From Takashimella koratensis (taxonomy: Eukaryota; Basidiomycota; Tremellomycetes; Trichosporonales; Tetragoniomycetaceae), in assembly GCA_003116875.1 (NCBI GenBank), contig BCKT01000018.1:230613-294612 (forward strand): a DNA stretch of 64,000 nucleotides. The letters are read 5' to 3'. Positions within the stretch are counted from its first letter, which is position 1. Each line of letters begins with the position of its first letter. The position numbers and the translations under genes are program-made. Positions 10,414 to 23,520 of this stretch are shown here, one piece after another. The notes under the pieces were generated by a model. That model had not been told where the DNA came from and ran no database searches. It was given only the letters and a program-made list of their open reading frames with translations.

Positions 10414-13400
10414 ATGTCACTTCGGGCTCGACCACTCTTACCTACCCCGTCCCTCTCCTCTTCTCTCTCCGCCACCAGCTCTGCCTCATCCATGCCTCCT
10501 CCATCCGCATCCACATCCACATCCTGGTCCGACCCCACTGCGACTGGGCACGCAGGGTACCGTTCGAGCGGGAAAGACTTCGACGAGGCCGTCACTGTCG
10601 TCGGAAGAAGTTATAGCCCCCCGCTCATCGAGCTTGATGATGACCACATCGACGATGTAGATGCTGCTAGTTCCAGCTCACGTGGGCGAGGTACAAAGGA
10701 GAGGAAAAGTGGGAACAGGAGTGAGAGTCTGGCAGAGATGACCCCGGCAGAGAGGTTGAGAGCACTCCTCGGTCAAATGGAACAAGAAGCGCGCGCGGCG
10801 AAACCAATCTCGACAAATCCTAGGCCCAGGGCGCCGAATCATGGTACGGAAGAGAACGAAGAAGATGGGGAAGACGGGGAAGACGGAAGAGAGGAGGAGA
10901 GAAGAGAAGAGGATGAAATGGATAGCCCACCAACACCGCCGCCTCGAATAAGTAATCCCTACCTCTCTCGGCGGCATACGAGTGGTAGGTGTGCCGTGAC
11001 GTGGGTGGACGGGTCGGTGCTGATGTAGTACAGGAACGAGGTCGCCTCCTCCGCCGCGTCGGATACCATCGCGAGTCCTCGCTCTCCATGCCAGTATGTC
11101 CTCATCTCAATCCTTCCTTGGTCATGTTCAACCACTAGACGACAATGACTCTAGTTCTGATTCATAGTCGCTGACAATCCTAGGCACATCGCGATCACCT
11201 GAACCCGAGGTGGAGAACCACAGCCCGCGTCGCCCTACAGCTCTCGAGACGTTTATCGCGACCCGCACTGTCGACGCTTCTTGGTCCTCGGGGAAACGCA
11301 AAGCGCGCGCATCGCCATCTTCTACCCGGACTCCATCCCATCCTCACTCTTCCTCACCCCGACCGAGTCCCTTGCATGTCCGGGAAACTGAAGAACCCGA
11401 TTTTTCCGACGCCGAGCCCTCACCCGATCTCGTTCGTCTACCGACCCACACACCACGCCGGACTGTCGTCGATCCGCCCCCCGATACCTCGGCGCTCTTC
11501 GCGATGGGGCTGGAAAATACGTCGATACAGCAAGGGGAAGTGGATTTGGAAGTGGATAATAGTAGAGTACCGTGGACGGATGAGAGTGGGGCAGAAGAGG
11601 GCAGCGAAGCAGGCGCTGAGTGGGATAGGAGTAGAGTCGGGGTGCACTTGGATGAGGAGGTTGATGAGGAAGAGGAGGGAGCGTGGGACGAAGAAGGTAA
11701 TGAGGGGAGTCGGTATAGGAGTGGAACGGCGAGACCCGGCGACGTGCACGGTGCTTGGCATGGATACCAAGGTCATTCCGAAGGCGATGGAGCTTACGAA
11801 GACGGAGAGTATCAGGACCCCGAGGTCTACGGCCACGACGAAGCAGAGGACCAAATACACCTACAGTCGATGAACACAAGTCGCCGTAAACGACTTGAGG
11901 CTGATACTTCCCTCCCACCTGTTCCTGAACCCGAAGCATCGGACGAAGACGAGAACGAAACCGAGGCTTTTCAGCGTCGTCGAGCAGGACTGTTCCGACC
12001 CAGTCCAAGATTATCGCAGTCTCCATCCACTTCGCTTTCGGCATCTTGGTCGAATCGATTGGCACACGTTGCTAGCTCGTCCACCACGCAAAGCCAAGGG
12101 ACCAATAAGGCGCGGACAGGGTACCCAGCCTGGAGCGGTGGAGGCGAGACAAGGACAGCGGCGTCCTCGGCTTCGGCTTCGTTCGTATCTGCGACAGCAA
12201 GTCCACAAGTCAGTCCGGACTGCTCGACCTATGTCCTCCGCCAAAGAACGCCGCCGAGGGGTATGGCGACCAGAGAAGAGGCCATTGGTTGGACAGGGGT
12301 ACCGGTCGGTGCGAGAGCACCGGGCACGTCCCCATCCCCTCGACGAGACACAGTGACCCCGCAACGGGCTATGGCGGTCACCTCACCGAACAAGTCACCT
12401 TCCAAGTCGCCCGGCACGAGTCAGAACAGGAGATCGCCGAACACTAGCGGGATCCAGATCTCACCAAGTACGAGCCACGCCAAGATCTCACCTCACAAGC
12501 CCACTTCTCCTTCTCAGCCCGCTGGGTTGATCTCATCTTCCGAGGTTGTATCCACGCCCTCTCGGACTCCCAGACCAAGGACAGAACCCGCGCCCATATC
12601 AGCTACAACAGGATCAGGAGGAACGAATCTTACCCCGCGCCCGCCGGGTTCTTGGTATACCCCGAATCAGAATCGAGGGGTTCGTTTCTCTCCGCTCAGA
12701 CACGAGGTTGTCGTCTCGGACCACAGTGGGAGTACGATAGATATGAGTGAAGACGGGTCAGTGCATCGGATCAAACTCAGTCCGCGCAAGTCGCCTCTGT
12801 CCCGAGGGAACCAGTCTCAATTGTGAGTAACTCAAGACTCCACCTATCCATGCCATGTTTCTCCCTTCCCATCGCTTTTCTCTCCTCATTTGCGCGAAAT
12901 CGTACCTCTGCTGAATATCACAGGCTACCAAAATCAACCACGGCAACCGACGCCATGCCGTCATTGACAGAAGCCGCCCGCCGCTCGGCACTCGCCAAGA
13001 CCGCCGCCGACGCCGCGCGGGCAGCATGGATGGATGCGATCGCTGCTCTGCCCGTAGGGAAGGGAGAGGTCCAGGTCGTCGCTGCGGCAGCTAGGGTCGG
13101 GTGGAGTTGGGGTACGTGGGCTTGGTGGGTCGTCATGGAGGTGTTGCTCCTCTGGGGCGTGTTCAGGTAAGTACCGGCGCTTGACTGTTTCCAAATCTCA
13201 GTCTTATCATGAACTTGGCTAACGGTTGTGTGAATAGGGTGACCATTGACTACGCTACCTCGACACATTATCTTTCTTCCATCGACCCCTTCAACCCATC
13301 CCTTGGTTTCGTACAAGGCGTTAAACTCCCCTTCACGCTGATCCAAGGCCCTAGTGGACTCGGGAGCGGGGGTGGGAGTGTGGGAGCGGCGTTGAATACG

Positions 13401-13514
13401 GGGTTTGTGGTGAATCGAGGCCCAGCGAATTTCTTCGATTTGGTAGAGGGCTGGGGGGTTTGGGAGTGGGTTGGGATGAGCACGGGTTCGGGCAAGGTTT
13501 GGGTCCCGACGTAG
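10414..13514 (+). CDS. Large disordered protein with C-terminal membrane segment, unknown
   Basis: Five exons (10414-10984, 11034-11093, 11184-12822, 12924-13166, 13238-13514) join in phase to 929 residues. The first 800 are Ser/Pro/Arg-rich with acidic stretches and contain many SP and TP sites (for example SPNKSPSKSPG), so heavy phosphorylation by proline-directed kinases is plausible. One helix-like patch, MTPAERLRALLGQMEQEA, lies near residue 110. After a short Ala-rich helix (AARRSALAKTAADAARAAW) comes a hydrophobic segment (WAWWVVMEVLLLWGVF), followed by about 90 residues with a Gly-rich loop. I recognise no catalytic domain. A tail-anchored scaffold at a membrane such as ER or nuclear envelope is an inference from topology only. 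Confidence 0.75.
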
Positions 13515-13973
13515 CCTGAGACGCTGGTAGACCGTCGTTTGGATAGCTTGACTTGTCAGCAGGAGAGTAGGGAGGAAGGGGGTGCTGTATCTGCTGAGCG
13601 TATAATCTTGGGATATGGAGCTGTAGTTGTAGTCATAGTTATAGTTCAGGTCGACATCACCATGAGCGTTGAGGTGTCTTACCTTTTGGTGTTATCCGAA
13701 AATTCCTACTTGGGTCGCTGGGTTGTACTCAATCTTGAGAATATGTCATTATCGGGTTGTTGACTTGTCTGTCCCAGTGGTTAATTTCAACTTTTTTCTC
13801 GGAACTCATCTACCGGCCAGCCAAGTTTATCATCCATCCACTTTCCATTTCACATTTCATCCTTCCATCCTTGCATTGCCCACCCACGTTCCTATCTCAC
13901 GACTCACGACTCACATACCCCGACTCGAACTGGATCCGTTGATCTGCTGATAACGAGAGGGAGACGTAGCGCC
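13515..13973. other. Spacer before the NatB subunit gene
   Basis: About 460 bp between two plus-strand genes. It is T-rich and TC-rich close to the next start, with no credible open frame; it presumably holds the terminator of one gene and the promoter of the next. Confidence 0.5.
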
Positions 13974-16900
13974 ATGGCCAAGCCGGTAGACTGGGCGACA
14001 GAAGAGCGCAAGCTCCAGTCGGTTTACGGTGAGTTCCATACCTGCTCGAGTACGATATTGCTTCACCTCGAAAGCTGGGAGGGATCAATGGGTTCGCGTT
14101 AAATGATATGTGCTGACTGACTCTGTTGCTACCCCTTCTATCTGGAACTCTTCGCTACGAATCCGTATTTGCTTGGACTTTATAGATGACGTCCTTGGAG
14201 GTCGGTTGAAACCCGCTCGAGAAGCGATCGACCGATGGCTGAAGAAACACCCCAAATCCCAACCTGCGCTAGTACGTCAAATACAGAGCTCAGGTTCCCT
14301 TCATCCGATGCTGATCCTACCCTCCAGGTCATGCGTATGGTACTTCTTGAGAAGACAGGAAGCGGGGTCGATACCGTTCTAGCAGCATACGAGCAGGTCA
14401 AGCGAACTGCACCCTTTTCAGGCCGGAGCGTGTGGTGGATCAGTCTTACACTGAGGAACGTTGGTCGTCGTGAGTCTTGTGTCCTGCGACTACCTCCCAG
14501 CGCAGCGCATAGACTCGGCGGTCCGTGATAGTGTCAAGGTCCTTGATTTTCTCGAGAACATCCTATGACAGCGTTGCTAAGTGAGATGCAGCCGACCTCG
14601 TTCTCGCGTTATATACGGAACTGTGGGAAGCTCGACCTGAGATTGTCGAGTTGGGTGAACAAGTCTTCCTTCATGCCGCGGCTGTGAACGATGTGGACAC
14701 TATGATGGCTGTAAGTGATATCCCCTCCATCGCTCTCGTGGAGTCCATGATGCTGACTCTGGACTTGGGATTCAGAGCTCGCGCAAGGTGTTCAATTTGA
14801 CAAAGTCACCTATCTGGGCCAGACTAGCTGCATTCTCCCAAGTTACCAAAGTGAGTCATCGCATCCCTGCTCAGATCACTTCACCTCATCTCGCCTTTTC
14901 CACCCATCCCAGACATCCCCCTCCAAGTCCCAGCCGCTCTTCAAAGCCTACTAACTCCCACCAGCACACCCCACCACCTACCGAATCCACACCTTTCCCC
15001 CTCGCCCCTCCTAAATCCCTCTTACCCGCGTCTCTGCTCCTCCGCGCATCCGGCCCACTCCCGCCTTCCTCCTCAATCCTCTGGCTCGCCCTCCGTATCG
15101 CTTTGGCCTCCGGAGACGCCGCGGAAGCTGCGAAACTCATCCGTACGCACGGGGAGAGAGGCGGGCTAGTCAGGCAGTGGGTGGTTATGCAGGCGACAGA
15201 GGCGGTCAGTGCGACAAAGAGCGTGGAAGGGTGGGACGAAGAGAGCTTTGAACGGGCTTTGAAGGTCATTCAGACGGACGAAGAGGCGTGAGTACAAGTT
15301 GACAATTGGAGAGATTGAGAAATGAGCAGACAATGAGAGGATGCTGATTGTTCATGTCGCAGACAAAGAAACTACGCATTCTACCAACACCTTCAATCTC
15401 GACTTGCGCTCGTCCCTTCGTCTGAGAACACGGCCAAAGTTCGATCAGCGCTGACAAAGCTGTACGAGAACATTGGGGCTAAGGAACGTGCACCCTCGCT
15501 GGCGCTGTTGGAGATGGGCGAAGCGGAGGAGGGAACGGTGCAGAGGTATTGGAGCAAGTGGGGGAGTAAAGGGTCGGCAGTGAGTGAGGTGGAGGGAGTG
15601 GTCAAGTCGGGAAAGGTTAAGAATGAGGATGTGGAGAGTGTTCTTGCGGCTACCGTGAAAGCGGGACATGTGAGTATTTATAGATTCAACAAATTCAATC
15701 CCTCTCATTTGATCTTATGAGATACCAATATCCCTCCGTGTCTTGGTTCCGCTGACAACCTCAGTCCGACCTCAAGTCGTACCTCTCCCTACTCAATGCC
15801 GAACTCTACCTCCTACGGCAATCCAAGCCCACCCCAATGACCGAACTCGCATCAAAGTGGTGGAGCCTGTACACCTCGGGGTTGGAATACGGCCTCAACT
15901 TGCCCAAGACGGACGTGCAGTATGCAGACGAGGCGGGGCTAGTGGCTGTGCAAGTCTTGGTAGCGCTCTGGGCGAAAGAAAAGAGTAAGTCGATGTTTCG
16001 TTGGTATCGAATTCGCAAGGAAAGGCAATATAGCGCTGACAAGGTATGCTTTGGGTGGTATAGGTGAAGATGCGCTCGTACAGGCTGTAATTTGCGCAGA
16101 ATACATCTTGTCCAAGTCTCCATCGGCGCACGCCCGATTCCTGCTAATCAGGCTTTACCGCCTCCTTGGTACGTCCTCGGCCTCTTTTCTTATCCCCGCC
16201 TTTCACCCATGATTCTCCACTAAATTCAGCAATCTTGCTTTGGATCTTTTGATTTATACTAACGACTTACAGGTACCCCGCAACTGTCTAGTGCTCACCT
16301 CGACGCGATGAAGGTGTCTGAGATTATGCTTGATACGTTGTCATACCCGTGGTTAGAGCGAGGCGCGGTCGAGGCCTATCTGACTACAGAGGGAAGGAAG
16401 GTGTGGGAGAAGACGACAGAAGCCGCGGGGAAGATGTACAAGCGTAGCGCATCAGAAGTGAGTGAGATGATCTGTGACTGACTCCAGTTGCAGAGTTCGG
16501 TCGAGACAGGGATTGAGATCGCCAGTGGTGTGCTGGACGTGGTAGTAGTCGTTGCGCAAGTCTTAACGGATGCTGATGTTTTCCGCAGCTCCCAGAGTAC
16601 ATCAAGCAGGCATTAGAGAACGAGAGCTATAACAAGGTATGTAAAGCTTGCCGGATCTAATCCAAGCTGTTCAATACTCATGCCATTGATCAGGTGCACG
16701 AGATCCAAGCCCTTGTTGATGCTTTGGACACCTCTATATCGGCGCGGATCCTTCAAATTGAGACTCTACTTTACTCGACCATGAGCGGATCTGAGTTTCC
16801 TCTTCACGTCGTCAACGCAATCTCCAGTGCTCTATCCAAAGGTACATCACCCTCATTCTCTCTCCTTCCCCTGTTCCGCACTCCTCACCCAGCTCGCCAT

Positions 16901-17857
16901 TTCAGGAGAAATGAAAAAAGTAGGAGCTGACAGTTTGGTACAGAGGTCACCGATAATCGAAGCTACGAGCTCCTCCCTGATTCGGCAGGGTTGGGAATGA
17001 AGACTTTGATGAACCCGATGGAGGTGTCGGAAGCTTGGGTGAAGGCCTTGGGTTGGATGACGGTCCGGCTGGCCAAGTGGAGTGTGGGAGAGGCGTACAC
17101 TGAGGATATGCCGAACACCGACGAGGTGGGTTTGGGCTACAGAGCAGGGTCCGAAACCGTTCAGCTACAAAAACGAAATCGGAAGCTGACTGGAGTCCAG
17201 TTGACGAAATCTGAGATCGCGCTGGTCAATGCCCTCAATGAATTGATCAAGCCGGCGACATCGAATGGATCTACCGAAACAACGAGCGAGAGTGGATCTG
17301 CAGAATATCCAGTTGCCTCTGTTTTCTCTCCGAATCTCCAACTGTGCCTCCAGGATCCTGAGGGGTCGCTTCACCCTTTCCTCGTGCTTATATTGGTAAG
17401 TCCCCACTTGACTTGTTCCGCTGTCAACACAACGTATTCACAAGCGGACACTGACCATCCGGTGCGTTTCAGTTGGCGCGCTCGGTCCAAGTAGTCAGCA
17501 AGAGGGTCAATCAGATGCTTCAAGTGCCCAAGGGGAAGAAACGTGACCCGGCGCTCGTGCTGGTTCAACAAGGGATCAAAGCGGCTCAAGCGGCGTTGAA
17601 GGAGAAGAAAGAGGAGGTTGTGGCGAAGTTGGAAAGGAAAGAGGTGAAGGCTGTTCAGGGGTTCTTTGAGGTGAGTCGAGCTATGCGACACAATCGAGCG
17701 AAGCGGGGGGGAGGTGGTGATTTGTTAAGTGTGGGTGTGAGTGTGTGAGCTGATATGGGTACGTGGACAGGACGAGATCAAACAGAAGATCGTGGGTGAT
17801 ATAGAGAAAGCTCGAGGTGAGGTCAAGGACGCAATGGTCAAAGCTTTGTTGAAATGA
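13974..17857 (+). CDS. MDM20: NatB auxiliary subunit Mdm20 / NAA25
   Basis: Non-catalytic TPR-like subunit of N-terminal acetyltransferase B, which with Naa20 acetylates Met-Asp/Glu/Asn/Gln N-termini at the ribosome and affects tropomyosin and actin function. The start MAKPVDWATEERKLQ and the block LGGRLKPAREAIDRWLKKHP match the N-terminal TPR of the family. WWISLTLRNVGR and LYTELWEARPEIVELGEQVF continue the helical repeats. The middle block HARFLLIRLYRLLG is characteristic of the MDM20 domain. The tail is a long Lys/Glu-rich helix (GIKAAQAALKEKKEEV). About 13 exons join with short introns to roughly 900-950 residues. No frame breaks were seen. The neighbours have no functional link. Confidence 0.88.
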
Positions 17858-18271
17858 TGAGCAACGAGGGGTAAAGTAGGGTAAAGGAAAGCCGTGGGTA
17901 GATGAATATGAAGACGATGAGTTTGGGTCTTGCGTTGGACATTACGAAATAGCATGGTTGAGATATGCATAATGCAATTGTGAATGCGATGGATGGTATG
18001 GTAAATGCACAAGGCAGAACTGGGTAAGGTAAATGCACAAGGCAGAACTGATGAGTATGCTGGGTGGTGGTACAATTTGGCGTGGATAGGGTGTTGTTGT
18101 CGACGTGAACGAAATGCGAAAAGGTTACGATGGTTGTTGAATTCGTTGGTTCGAGTTACTCTCGAGCTATTGCTCGTTTCGCGTCACTGAGAGATATCGT
18201 CAGCATGTGCGGTCGACAGATAGGCGTCGCTCTTGAACCCAAAGCAGCAAAAAGCAGACCCAATCCTCGAC
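17858..18271. other. Convergent 3' region with tandem repeat
   Basis: About 410 bp where the NatB subunit and Ctk3 transcripts end facing each other. Apart from the 28-bp-period duplication at 18001-18050 I see nothing in it. Confidence 0.5.
18001..18050 (+). repeat. 28-bp-period direct duplication
   Basis: A 22-bp stretch starting GTAAATGCACAAGG at 18001 is repeated exactly at 18029, a spacing of 28 bp. It lies in the convergent 3' region between two genes and looks like a simple local duplication. Confidence 0.85.
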
Positions 18272-19476
18272 TCACTCAGCCATGGCAACCTCGTCATCCT
18301 CGCCCAAATCACTAGTTGTCTCCCACGCGATCTCAAACTCAACCTCGAGCGCCGACTCTCCCTCTGTCTTCTCGGCACCGACGACCTTGTCCCCTCCGAG
18401 CCCTTTGTCGCGCGGTAACGGTGGTGGTGGCATGTAGCTGGTCCCACTCTGACCGGTGGTGGTGGTGGGGTCAGCAAGATGGGAGGCGGGTGGTCGACCT
18501 GAACTTCGTGGAGAAGCGGGGGTGAAGGGAGATGGAGAGGCAGGAGAAGGGACGGCGCTGGAACTGGTGCCTCGGGGCGGTAAGAGAGGGGGTATTGGGA
18601 GGATCCACATCCGTTCTCGAAGGCGCTTTTGCTGAAAGAAATTGGTCAGAGGTGAGCCATTGATCATTGTCAAGAAGAAGATCCGAGGGAGGTAACTAAA
18701 AAGAAGGAGGAAGATGAGATAAGAGACGACTTACCCGCTCGCGATCCTCTTCGATCCGCTGCACCACCTCTCCTCGAGACATTGGTTCCTCTCTATCCCG
18801 TTTACGAGGCGACTTGCTCCTGTCTTCCCTACAAGGAATCAGTTGATCCTGCACGCAAAGAAAGCCAAAGCTGCAATCAGGCTAACGGGAGGAGGCGCTC
18901 ACGATTGTCTTTGGTCGATTAATTTGAGAACAGGGTCGACAATGGAAGGTTCTATCACACGGCGAGTTCGCCAAGATTCGAGTATCTACATCCCTTGTCA
19001 GCTAAATCGTCGGCTAGGACGCTGAAGAGGAGGCTAGAGCAGTTGAACAGACCTGTTTTGCGCTACGAAGATTGAGCCACCCATCTTTTGTACTTGGCAC
19101 AACCCGCTCGACGATCTCTGCAAGGTCACGCTCAACCATGGTTGCGTAGGGGGCGTCCGGTGGTCCGATGGCAGAGGCCGATTCGCACAAACTATCGAGG
19201 AAATACAACACGTTGATGCGAGTGTTCAAGCTCCCCTGAAGAGATGTTAACAAGCGCCCAATCATCTCGAGCTCGAACGTGCCAATCAGCTGAGCTCATG
19301 AGACCTTTGCTCACTTTTGCGCACTCCTGCATGATACAATCCCATAGATCCTCGCCGCATCGAGCGCCATACTTGACTGCAAAGGAGACGACTTTTTGAA
19401 TGGAAGCTTGAGAAGCGTTTAGGTGTCGAAGAAGTTTGAGAAACTGTAACCGCGCTTCGAAGGGGTCGAGAGACAT
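18272..19476 (-). CDS. CTK3: CTD kinase I gamma subunit (Ctk3)
   Basis: Regulatory subunit of CTDK-I, the cyclin-dependent kinase complex that phosphorylates Ser2 of the RNA polymerase II tail during elongation. The start MSLDPFEARLQFLKLLRHLN and the blocks CGEDLWDCIMQE and LNTRINVLYFLDSLCE form the N-terminal CID-like helical domain that defines the family. RMWILPIP follows a charged linker (EDRERQKRLRERMW), also a family feature. The C-terminal 100 residues are Pro/Ser-rich and acidic. Introns are short (GTGAGC to TTCAG for the first). The start chosen is the first ATG, immediately before the conserved DPFEARL. Confidence 0.88.
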
Positions 19477-19710
19477 TGCGATGAAGCCGCTGTGAGCGAT
19501 CTGTGTGAAGAACGGGGTCCGGGGTGATGGAACAAGGTGAAGCGAAGTTGGGAGACAAAGGTTGGATGGAAAGGAGAACAAACGTCGGGTGAAGATTGAA
19601 ATTGTAAACAGCTTTTTCAGATTGCCGGGGGTCCAAGTTCAAATAACTAAAACCGCATCGTAATTTACTAATGAAAGTGTACATGCTGTTACAACTATCG
19701 ATCAACTCCT

Positions 19711-21110
19711 CTATCCCTTGCGCCATCGTTTCGCAGGCCTCTCCGAGATGGTGATGAGCCCCTTGACGGTCTCCCTTGACAGCTCGCTCTTACCCTTCCC
19801 TTTCGGACCCTTGAACACCTCCATTCCCTCCCACCACTTCCCGCGAACAGGACACCAGCTGAGGTGTTCACCCTCCACATCAAATAACCGCCCGCCACTC
19901 TCGGATTTGAAAGCCCATAGACCCACGCGGCGCTCGCAGAGACGGCAACATACAATGTCAATAGGCTGAGAAGGTGGAAACAGGGGAAGAGAGACGGGGG
20001 AGGAAGGGACGTAAGGGTACCATGCGAAGAGAGCGAGAGAGGCAGCGGGGAGGGAGATGCTGGCCGAGGGGTTGGTGTTCTCTTTGTCCGGTGGATGGGG
20101 GTCAAGAGTGTACCGAGAGAGGACAGAGGACAAATGTTGGAGTTGATCGTCATTCTGGAAAGTCAAGTGAGCTGAGGCAATGCTAAGAAAAGAGCAGCTG
20201 AACTGACAAGAGGGGTTGTTGTCTGAACTTTGGCAAGACTATCGCAGTCCCGGTCAAGGGCAGACGCTAATGGGCCAAGACTTGATGCTATTGGGGGATG
20301 TAACAGGTTCCGAAGCTCAGAATGTAGTTTATCTGTATTTGTGTCAGCAACAGCACAGCTCTTAGTAACGACCATACTAAGTGCTAGGTCTTTGCGTAGC
20401 GTGAGCATGTACTCACCTGGACTCGGCTGAACCTTCCACGCGCAACTACTCTTATGTCTTCCAACCAGCCCTTGGGCCAACCTCTTAGCAACTTCTGCTC
20501 TGACCCTCAAATCGCTGATATCCGCCACCCCATCGACGCTCCACTTTGACCCACAGCGGCATGCCAGCGTATTTCGGCCGTCAACGAACCAACCCTGAGT
20601 CGCTGCTCGGACAGGCGAGAGCTCGTCAGGTAGCAGCGGAGAGTAGGTCGATGGTTGAAAAGTCCGTAAACGCGCGAGGAATGGAAAAGGGGAGAAGGGC
20701 TCGTAGCTGGATACAGAAGAAGCGAGAATCTGTGGAGGTGAAGAGGTGGATGGGTAGCAGGTCTGAGGACGTGAGGGGGAGGGGTAGACGTGTCTCCGTT
20801 TTGAAGGACCGGCGTGGACGAGAGAGTCTATTGCGGCGGCAAACTGGGCCTGAGTGGGAGTTAGATCGACTATGATCCATGATGCAGGGAGCTGATGCAG
20901 TGAAAGAACGCCAGCAGCTCAACCCACCCGAGTGTATTTGCTCCTGGAGACGGTCAGGTCGGCCTCAACCTCTTCGATGTCATCGGCTACCTCCGTAGCG
21001 TGTTGACCATCCCCAGAGGGTGCAGCAAAGTCGTCGTCGTCGTCTTCCCAGTCGTCTCCATCGTACAGTATCTTGAAGGCGTCTGCAAGGTCTGGGTCGG
21101 GTACGGTCAT
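19711..21110 (-). CDS. C3HC zinc-finger protein, Rsm1 / NIPA-like
   Basis: A nuclear zinc-finger protein related to fungal Rsm1 (mRNA export) and animal ZC3HC1/NIPA (nuclear basket). The N-terminus is very acidic (DDWEDDDDDF). The first module holds LARLRTFQPSTYSP, then GWFVDGRNTLACRCGSKW and the distal HKSSCAW, the Cys and His set of the C3HC domain. The second module, near the C-terminus, has CCRLCERRVGLW and GEHLSWCPV, the Rsm1 repeat of the finger. The tail is basic (PAKRWRKG). Exons are separated by short introns. The start at 21110 is the first ATG of the frame. The export role is inferred from the family. Confidence 0.8.
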
Positions 21111-21840
21111 GCTGGTGGAGGGAGTGGTGGTGGATGGTTGCAGTCAACAAACATAGCCGAAGCGAGAACCAAGAAATGACAGCGGGAGCGGAAGCAAATT
21201 CACCTGGCCCTGGCGGTTCGCCCTATAAAGGTTTTTTGAAATTTTCATCTCTTCTCTTCTTTCTTCATCGCGCCATATATCTGTGAGTTGAGAGTAGCTG
21301 CGGTCCCCTGGCTCTTAGCTGATCACAACCCCTCACAGCATCGTTCGTCGCTGCTCAACATTCCCAGCGCTCGATACGAACACTTGGTCGCGGAGAACAA
21401 ACCGCTTGGTTTAGCTAGCAGCTGGCCCTTTTTCACTAGCCAGTTTCTTGATAGTAGCCTTGCGACATTTCACCTACGCCGCTCCCTGTCTCTCTTGCGT
21501 GCGTACGGGTTCATTAAGTCTTCCGATTCGGATATGCCGGTTTCCCGGTCTCTCGGTGTGTCGATCTGTGTCGATCTGTTCATTTTCGATACAGATGGAG
21601 AATGCATAGGGTCGTGTCCAAGAGTACGTTGGGGCTTGGCAGGCGGGATCAGGTACGGGACATGAAATTACGAAGCAATGGTATGACACAATATTCGACG
21701 AGTATACACAGGAAAAGGGAAGAATGAAGACAAACAAACACACGACGGTCGCTGGGGCTGAGGTCCAGCCGTCATCACGACTGCATTCTTTTCATTTCAA
21801 GACAATGATGTTCTTGGCTACTTGGATAGGCGATCAGCAC
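21111..21840. other. Intergenic region
   Basis: About 730 bp between the C3HC gene start and the stop of the first DUF6534 gene. It includes a plus-strand frame at 21288-21665 with no recognisable content, and presumably the C3HC gene promoter. Confidence 0.4.
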
Positions 21841-23520
21841 CTACGCAAAGTCTACTCCGCTGGTCTGATTGAGACCCGTGCGCGACGGGTTGGCGGCGTA
21901 GTCGAGCTTGTCCACGGAGCCCCCGTCCGAATCGTCCAGCCCTTCCTTGTAAACCTGCGCTTGCGGGTCCCTATTACGGCTTCGACGCTCCAGCTCTGGC
22001 ATCTGGTAGCTCTGGCGTGGTCAGCTGGGGTCGGCCGACTTTCACTTACCTCAACGTAGGTATCGGTCGTGATCTGGACAGTCGCTTGCTGAAGGCGATT
22101 GGAGGCCAGCGCGAACGTGTTTGACCGCTGCGAAGAGGTTTGTTCAGCAAAGTACCGGTGGGTGGGGAGAGACGCTGGTGCTTACCTTTTGGACACTCAA
22201 AGATGTCTCGTCCTCCATCTCGCGGCGGAGGTGGTATCGGGCGTTGAGAGTGGCACTGGCCGAGGATTCAGCTCCGAGTCAACCAGTCTGACAGGTGACC
22301 AACGACGACTTACAGGAAACCACAGATGTATACTTTGCCCTGGACACATTCAAAGAACACACCCAGGGACGACGGCGGGTTGATCGCGTACTCGACCAAG
22401 AACCCAATAGCGCTGGACCCGAGTCAGTAGCGATGACGCGAAATGCTTTCTTGACTTGGTTGCACTCACATAAGGCAGGGCGGCAATTGAGTTTCACAAG
22501 CGAGGCTGACACGGATGTTAGCTTCATCTGATAATATCGAAAGAACGAGGCAGCTCACATGATGAGTCGTTTGACGAGTCGGTCCGTGTCGGACCATCCA
22601 GTGCGTGACTTGTACAGACCCCAACCGACCAGACCCGTGATACCGATATCGGTCACCAACACGGTCCCGAGCCAAATGTACACAAAGGTATCGATTTGCT
22701 ATTGCAAGTGAGATTCACGTCAACATGTTGCCGAAGTGACATAGGCCTATCACTCACGGACGCCTCTGCCTCAACCTTGAGTAAACTGAACTTGATCTTG
22801 GTGCCGAGCGCAGCACCGAACGACGCCACCATTAGTGCACCAACGACGATGAGGACGACCGGGTTCTTCCCGTTCAGACGGTATGCCCTATCGACGTAGA
22901 ACACCTGAGAACTATTAGCGGTGTTGTGATGATAGATCATGTTGCTTGCTACGTACTTGAATGATAGTGGAAATGATTGAATCGATGAGCGGGAACCATC
23001 CGAGCCATGCGACTGACTCAAAGGGGGCGTACATCCCAAATCCATATGCGAACAGATGCATGTTGAAAACGACAATGCTGCAACTCATCAGCGTCTCCTG
23101 TCTTTGGGTCTCATCGAAAACCCACTAAACTGTGGTGACGGCGCCCAGTAAAGTCGAGACGTAGACAATGACCTTGACGAATCGGCGGTCCTCACGAGAG
23201 TAAGTCCACCAATGCATTAACTGGGTGATCATCACTCCGAACAAGGCAGAGTCCATGAACAGACTGGAATAGCATTAGCGACCGCCAATGCTAATCAGCA
23301 TTCAACTTTGACATCGACGCCCCACTAGCAACAGTGAAAGACAGACGTACGACATGATGTACGGTCCAAATGATAGCCCCTTGAAACGGAAGATCGGTAC
23401 GTGCTGAAAGTGAATCCATCGCAGTCACTGCCGCACGCGATCACTCACCTGGTCAACACTGAGAATGGCTTTTGCGGCTGCCTCGGCAGCCTCAGCGGTT
23501 GCGGTAGCGTTGGTCGACAT
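21841..23520 (-). CDS. DUF6534-type multi-pass membrane protein, copy 1
   Basis: Many small exons from 23520 (first exon 23449-23520, 24 residues MSTNATATAEAAEAA...). The protein is a seven-helix membrane protein of the basidiomycete DUF6534 family. Visible are the start-proximal FRFKGLSFGPYIM, the loop HWWTYSREDRRFVK, HLFAYGFGMYAPFE and QVFYVDRAYRLNGKN. The C-terminal domain follows: GWGLYKSRTGWSDTDRLVKRLI, then AIGFLVEYA and VYICGFLATLNARYHLR. The cytosolic tail ends KLDYAANPSRTGLNQ. It is a close structural partner of copy 2 (24518-26216), with the same N-terminal motif and the same tail motif. No biochemical function is known for the family. Transport or sensing would be a guess. Confidence 0.82.

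Noticed and set aside
18140..18170. GGTTCGAG stretch resembling a tRNA B box
   Set aside because: No matching A box or cloverleaf could be drawn around it.
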